36,466 nt of DNA from Candidatus Pacearchaeota archaeon (GTDB lineage Archaea; Nanobdellota; Nanobdellia; Pacearchaeales; GW2011-AR1): contig JAFCDB010000004.1 in the NCBI GenBank assembly GCA_017609885.1, positions 1-36,466 of the forward strand, in the 5' to 3' direction. Made by a program: the position numbers and the translations under genes. The notes under the pieces are model-generated. The model was not told the DNA's origin and searched no databases. It saw only the letters and a program-made list of their open reading frames with translations. Below, in pieces: positions 33,449-36,466 of the stretch; the first letter of the stretch is position 1; each line of letters opens with the position of its first letter.

Positions 33449-34330
33449 TTAACAACAAATAACGCCTCTTACTATAGTTCTAGAATCATAAGAAAATCCT
33501 GCTGAGGCGTTGTTATTATGATTACAAGTTGTTACCCACTCATACCCAAGAAGCAAATCACCATGCTCTTCTTCTTCATAAAGCATATTTCCAGTATTTT
33601 TCATGTCAAATATATCGGTTCCAGAAGCACATAAATTATTTGCATAAAGATTTTTTGTTATTTCAAGATAATACATTGAAGGGATAGAACCATTCAATTC
33701 GTTAGTACATACTTCTTTAAGATTAGGTCTAGGAACAATTTGATAATCCAAATAATCTGCGTAAATACAATTTTCAAATGGATTATTGCCTCCGCCACTC
33801 CCGCCCTCAAGTCTAAACTCAACTTTCTTAATTCCTCCAGCATAATCTTGTGTCTCAATATCTAAGATTGTAACTAAAGAACCATCGTCCATTCTTTGAG
33901 ATATTCCCTCTTCAAGAGTATTTGTTATTTCTCCATCTATGTTTAATTTCACAGAACTACTTCCAATGAAATTTATAGAAACTTGATGAGAATTAACTGA
34001 AACAGTTTCTCCTTCATAAAGCTCACAAGTATTTCCCTCACAACTTGATCTCGATTCACAAACATCAACCTTTGGTCTGAATCCATAATCAGCGCCAACA
34101 TTTAAATGACACCAGCCAGTTGAACACTGCGACGAAGGACACCATCCATCTACACAAGTTGCACCAGAATCTCTGTCACAATCACCTTCCCCAGCATCAC
34201 AAACTCTATCATTACACCACGCCCAACCTCCAACAGACTTCCCAGTAATCCCTGGAATAGACAAAGCAGCAACCAGCGAAACAGTCAACATTAAAACAAA
34301 AATTCCTGCCAAAATAAAATTCTTTTTCAC
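33449..34330 (-). CDS. Cys-rich secreted protein with signal peptide
   Basis: A 293-residue secreted or surface protein without a recognised function. A signal peptide covers about residues 1-22 (basic MKKN, hydrophobic core, A-A). A P-G-I-T-G-K motif follows at 26-31. Residues 39-102 hold ten cysteines (39, 44, 51, 59, 64, 69, 74, 91, 97, 102), probably disulfide-bonded. Residues 106-176 look like a beta-rich domain that resembles part of the protein at 35540. Six more cysteines lie in the C-terminal third, ending in C-C. The start is a GTG at 34330, supported by a perfect Shine-Dalgarno 6 nt upstream. Confidence 0.75.
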   Translation of the reverse strand: MKKNFILAGIFVLMLTVSLVAALSIPGITGKSVGGWAWCNDRVCDAGEGDCDRDSGATCVDGWCPSSQCSTGWCHLNVGADYGFRPKVDVCESRSSCEGNTCELYEGETVSVNSHQVSINFIGSSSVKLNIDGEITNTLEEGISQRMDDGSLVTILDIETQDYAGGIKKVEFRLEGGSGGGNNPFENCIYADYLDYQIVPRPNLKEVCTNELNGSIPSMYYLEITKNLYANNLCASGTDIFDMKNTGNMLYEEEEHGDLLLGYEWVTTCNHNNNASAGFSYDSRTIVRGVICC

Positions 34331-34336
34331 TTTTTT

Positions 34337-34345
34337 TCACCTCCT
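34337..34345 (-). promoter_or_regulatory. Perfect Shine-Dalgarno before a GTG start
   Basis: AGGAGGTGA on the minus strand is complementary over 9 nt to the conserved 3' end of 16S rRNA and lies 6 nt before the GTG at 34330. Almost all other genes in the window have no such site. Confidence 0.75.
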
Positions 34346-34370
34346 TTCAATCAATTTAAATTTTTAAGGG

Positions 34371-34389
34371 AAATATATATATATATATC
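34371..34389 (-). promoter_or_regulatory. TA-repeat promoter region for the secreted-protein gene
   Basis: An alternating AT run is centred about 50 nt before the GTG at 34330. A transcript starting about 26 nt from it would carry a leader of roughly 24 nt that includes the Shine-Dalgarno. Because the run is symmetric it could also act rightward toward the structured region at 34405-34478. Confidence 0.4.
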
Positions 34390-34404
34390 TTTCGGTGTTG
34401 AAAA

Positions 34405-34478
34405 TATTGGCAGGATTTTTGAGGAAGGGAAATTCCGCCACCGCCCAAAAATCTTCTCGACGCTCGAAGATTTTTTTA
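34405..34478 (+). ncRNA. Candidate small RNA in the 364-bp divergent gap
   Basis: Between the secreted-protein gene and the next gene (34331-34694) there is no convincing ORF. The segment 34410-34478 is GC-richer than any neighbouring spacer (GGCAGG, GAGGAAGGG, CCGCCACCGCCC) and ends with a 10-bp hairpin (34447-34456 with 34466-34475) and a T7 run. A TA-repeat lies about 25 nt upstream. These are the marks of a short transcript with an end signal. Further right, 34493-34526 and 34582-34613 contain weaker inverted repeats. I could not match any known RNA family. Confidence 0.25.
34447..34475 (+). terminator. Hairpin with T-run in the divergent gap
   Basis: AAAAATCTTC and GAAGATTTTT form a perfect 10-bp stem with a 9-nt loop (TCGACGCTC); the T run extends to 34477. 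It is placed between two divergent genes, so it does not end either of them, which is why a small RNA is suspected. Confidence 0.45.
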
Positions 34479-34666
34479 GGAAATAAGTTAATTCAGAGAA
34501 TTCTATAATGATTTACAAATTCTGTTCTCAAAAAGTTAATCTAAGTAGTAGTAAATATTGTTCCAAACATTAGCTATATTTCCTGCGGAGAATCTCGCCG
34601 ATAGGTAGATTCGAGAGCATCCCCTTCCCTTTTCCTTTAGTAATAAAGCAGAACTATAAGAAAACT

Positions 34667-34674
34667 ATTTATAG
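34667..34674 (+). promoter_or_regulatory. TATA-like box for the R15P isomerase/eIF2B-like gene
   Basis: ATTTATAG is centred about 24 nt before the ATG at 34695; there is no Shine-Dalgarno. Confidence 0.5.
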
Positions 34675-34694
34675 GTTATTTAATTATTCTCTAC

Positions 34695-35510
34695 ATGAAA
34701 AAAAGAGATGAACTACAAAAAATCTATAAAGAAATCAAAAATATAAAAATCCAGGGAGCAACAAATATTGCAAAAGCAGCTGTCAGAGCATATTCTCTCT
34801 CGCCAAAAAAATCAACAATAAAAAAACTTATTTCTCTCCGCCCAACAGAACCCCTATTGCAGAATGTCCTAAAAAAAATACCAAAAACTGACAAGCAAGA
34901 AATTATCTCTCATTTTTACAAAGCTCAGGAAATAATAAATTTTAATGTCTTGAAACTAATCAAAAACAATGACCTTATTTTTACACACTGCCACTCAACA
35001 AATGTTGTAAAATCTTTAATTAATGCAAAAAATAAAAAAAAGAAATTTCAGATTTACAATACAGAAACCCGCCCTCTCTACCAAGGACGAAAAACAGCCC
35101 GCGAACTTTCAAAAAACAAAATAAAAGTTACAAATTTTCCAGACAGCGCAATAAAAATCGCATTAGAAAAAAAACAGGGGACAAAAAAGGTTTCTAAAGT
35201 TTTTTTAGGTGCAGACGCAATTTTAAAAAATGGAGATGTTGTAAATAAAATCGGCAGCGGATTAATTGCGCAAATTGCAAAGAAAAACAAAATTCCAGTT
35301 TACATAATCGCAGATTCCTGGAAATTCACAGATAAAAATTTAAAATTAGAACAACGCTCTTTTGAAGAAGTCTGGGATGATGCTCCAAAAAATATCAAAA
35401 TAAAAAATCCTGCTTTTGAAAAAATTCCCATGAAATTAATCAAAGCAATTATTTCTGAACTTGGGGTTTTATCTCCTAGAGAGTTTGTGAAAAAGGCGAG
35501 AAAACAATAA
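34695..35510 (+). CDS. Ribose-1,5-bisphosphate isomerase / eIF2B alpha-type protein
   Basis: A 271-residue member of the eIF2B alpha/MtnA/R15P isomerase family. Seen: Q-G-A-T-N-I at 20-25, T-H-C99-H-S where the Cys matches the catalytic Cys of archaeal R15P isomerase, E-T-R-P-L-Y-Q-G at 124-131, G-A-D174-A with the second catalytic residue, and N-K-I-G-S at 184-188. With both catalytic residues kept, an isomerase in the AMP-salvage (AMP phosphorylase, R15P isomerase, RuBisCO) pathway is more likely than a pure eIF2B-like regulator, but the family is hard to split by eye. It is somewhat shorter than typical R15P isomerases (about 320). Its partner enzymes are not in the window. Confidence 0.8.
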   Translation: MKKRDELQKIYKEIKNIKIQGATNIAKAAVRAYSLSPKKSTIKKLISLRPTEPLLQNVLKKIPKTDKQEIISHFYKAQEIINFNVLKLIKNNDLIFTHCHSTNVVKSLINAKNKKKKFQIYNTETRPLYQGRKTARELSKNKIKVTNFPDSAIKIALEKKQGTKKVSKVFLGADAILKNGDVVNKIGSGLIAQIAKKNKIPVYIIADSWKFTDKNLKLEQRSFEEVWDDAPKNIKIKNPAFEKIPMKLIKAIISELGVLSPREFVKKARKQ

Positions 35511-35520
35511 ATTTATATAT
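35511..35520 (+). promoter_or_regulatory. TATA-like box for the last gene
   Basis: ATTTATATAT is centred about 25 nt before the ATG at 35540, directly after the stop codon of the gene upstream. Confidence 0.55.
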
Positions 35521-35539
35521 TTAGTTTCTATGTAGTTTT

Positions 35540-36355
35540 ATGAAAAGAGGTTTGATTTTTGGAGTTTTAGTTCTTGTTAGTTTAGGAGTTTTTGTGAGTG
35601 CTGATATTGTTATATTGGAAGTTGATGAGACTTCTTCTGTTGGTGTGCAAGGAGGTTTGGATGTTGAAGAAACATACTTGATTGGGATTGAATATATAGG
35701 GCAAGATCATGGTGTAGAAAGCATAGTATTAGGGGTTTCAGGAGAGATTACAGGTAAAGTTTATGAGGAAGATATTCCTTATTCGCTATCTAAAGAGGCA
35801 GGAGGATTATATTTTTCAGCAAAAGATATAATAGATCAACCATGGGTTGGAGGTATTAATGAAGCAATTGTAATAGTCGCAGTAGAATTAAATTTTTCAA
35901 TGAATAAAAGCACAAAGTATATTATCAAATTTGGAGATAAGCTTTATACAATCGAACTTACAGAGATTTTTGACCAAAAAGCAAAACTTTCAATAAACGG
36001 CGAAGAAACCCATATGCTAAGCGAGGATACAAGTTGGTCTTATAATAATGGAGAAATATTTATACATTTAAAGAATGCTCTTCCAGATTATCCAGATCAA
36101 TATTATAATGAATACACATTTCTAATCGGAGCAGAGGTTCTCTTTAGTCAAACACCTGGAGAGGAAAAACTTACAGAAACAATCACAGTATCTGAACCAG
36201 GCCTATCTCTAGAAGAAGCAGAAGTAAATATTCTTTGCAATAAAACAGACAAAGGTTATAGGAGAAACGGCATTGATACATATTTCAAAATAAAGAACAA
36301 TCAAGACGAGCAATTTAATTCAACAATGTATCTTAAATCAGATGGGTTGGAGTGA
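35540..36355 (+). CDS. Secreted protein with signal peptide and beta-rich domain
   Basis: A 271-residue secreted or surface protein I cannot assign. A signal peptide covers about 1-21 (M-K-R, hydrophobic core, V-S-A). The rest is polar and probably beta-rich, with an I-T-G-K tetrapeptide at 70-73. Residues 126-197 (F-G-D-K-L-Y then L-S-I-N-G-E) resemble residues 106-176 of the protein at 33449-34330, which suggests a shared repeated domain. Codon use is less A-rich at the start (many GTT/TTG codons) than in the neighbours. It ends at a TGA without any C-terminal membrane anchor, so it may be released, or truncated relative to longer relatives. Confidence 0.7.
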   Translation: MKRGLIFGVLVLVSLGVFVSADIVILEVDETSSVGVQGGLDVEETYLIGIEYIGQDHGVESIVLGVSGEITGKVYEEDIPYSLSKEAGGLYFSAKDIIDQPWVGGINEAIVIVAVELNFSMNKSTKYIIKFGDKLYTIELTEIFDQKAKLSINGEETHMLSEDTSWSYNNGEIFIHLKNALPDYPDQYYNEYTFLIGAEVLFSQTPGEEKLTETITVSEPGLSLEEAEVNILCNKTDKGYRRNGIDTYFKIKNNQDEQFNSTMYLKSDGLE

Positions 36356-36363
36356 GCGTGTCT

Positions 36364-36391
36364 AATAATTAGCACGTCGATGCTAATTATT
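36364..36391 (+). terminator. Perfect 11-bp inverted repeat after the last gene
   Basis: AATAATTAGCA and TGCTAATTATT pair perfectly around a 6-nt loop, 8 nt after the TGA at 36355. A second 7-bp inverted repeat (TCGATGC at 36377-36383 with GCATCGA at 36400-36406) overlaps it and cannot form at the same time. It may protect or end the transcript. No ORF is visible from here to the window end. Confidence 0.45.
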
Positions 36392-36466
36392 TTATCATCG
36401 CATCGAATCAATAATTTAATTTGATAACAAACAATCCTTGCAAGTATTTTGATTTGCATAGATTTA

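Noticed and set aside
34590-34625. A tRNA T-arm-like segment (GATTCGAGAG).
   Set aside because: No acceptor stem, D-arm or anticodon arm can be drawn around it, and the five-base T-stem does not pair.
34405-34660. RNase P RNA: the stretch GAGGAAGGGAAATTCC resembles the conserved GAGGAAAGTC region and the gap is about the right size.
   Set aside because: The match is imperfect and I see no partner for the conserved 3' region (ACAGAA-type segment) or a P1 closing stem; resemblance alone is not enough.

Overview
This window looks like the compact, AT-rich chromosome of an archaeon. A small-genome DPANN lineage (Woesearchaeota or Pacearchaeota type) is my best guess, but no marker gene in the window fixes the taxonomy. 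The archaeal reading rests on four things. Most transcription units have a TATA-like box centred about 24-29 nt before the start codon with no Shine-Dalgarno, as expected for leaderless mRNAs. There is a GlcNAc-1-phosphate transferase of the MraY/ALG7 superfamily, a ribose-1,5-bisphosphate isomerase/eIF2B-type protein, and a piece of an eIF5A-like domain. Genes are packed tail to tail with overlapping ends. Apart from queC, the eIF2B-like gene, a deoxyribosyltransferase-like gene, two secreted proteins and two unassigned proteins, the window is about surface glycan and sugar chemistry.

Left part (172-14998): seven radical SAM enzymes, three of them with cobalamin-binding-type N-domains, are interleaved with glycosyltransferases (GT2, GT4, GT9), a HIT/GalT-like protein and a Nudix hydrolase. 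The first unit (172-7546) is HIT-like, SPASM radical SAM, Nudix, B12-type radical SAM, two more SPASM-type radical SAMs, then a GT2. A divergent GT9/GT2 pair follows. Two paralogous B12-type radical SAM genes (9552 and 13463) then flank a SPASM-type radical SAM and a GT4.

Middle (14995-20727): queC (preQ0 synthesis, presumably for archaeosine), a 65-residue eIF5A N-domain-like protein, a GT2, a nucleoside deoxyribosyltransferase-like protein, a second GT9, a large membrane GT-C glycosyltransferase, and an unrecognised glycine-rich membrane-associated protein whose end overlaps the GT-C gene by 91 nt.

Right part (20794-33357): a nucleotide-sugar modification cluster (DegT aminotransferase, three extended SDRs, and a fusion of a TylCIII/NovU-type C-methyltransferase with an RmlC-like cupin). 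It is followed by a lipid-linked glycan assembly cluster read leftward: ALG7/AglH-like phosphotransferase, MOP-type flippase, ALG5-like GT2, GT-C, DPM1-like GT2 and another GT2. Together these could build a modified sugar, assemble it on a polyprenyl phosphate carrier and flip it outward. The oligosaccharyltransferase (AglB) is not in the window.

End (33449-36466): a Cys-rich secreted protein with a perfect Shine-Dalgarno and a tandem oligo-T terminator, a 364-bp intergenic region with structured GC-richer patches (possible small RNA), the R15P isomerase/eIF2B-like gene, and a second secreted protein that appears to share a beta-rich domain with the first.
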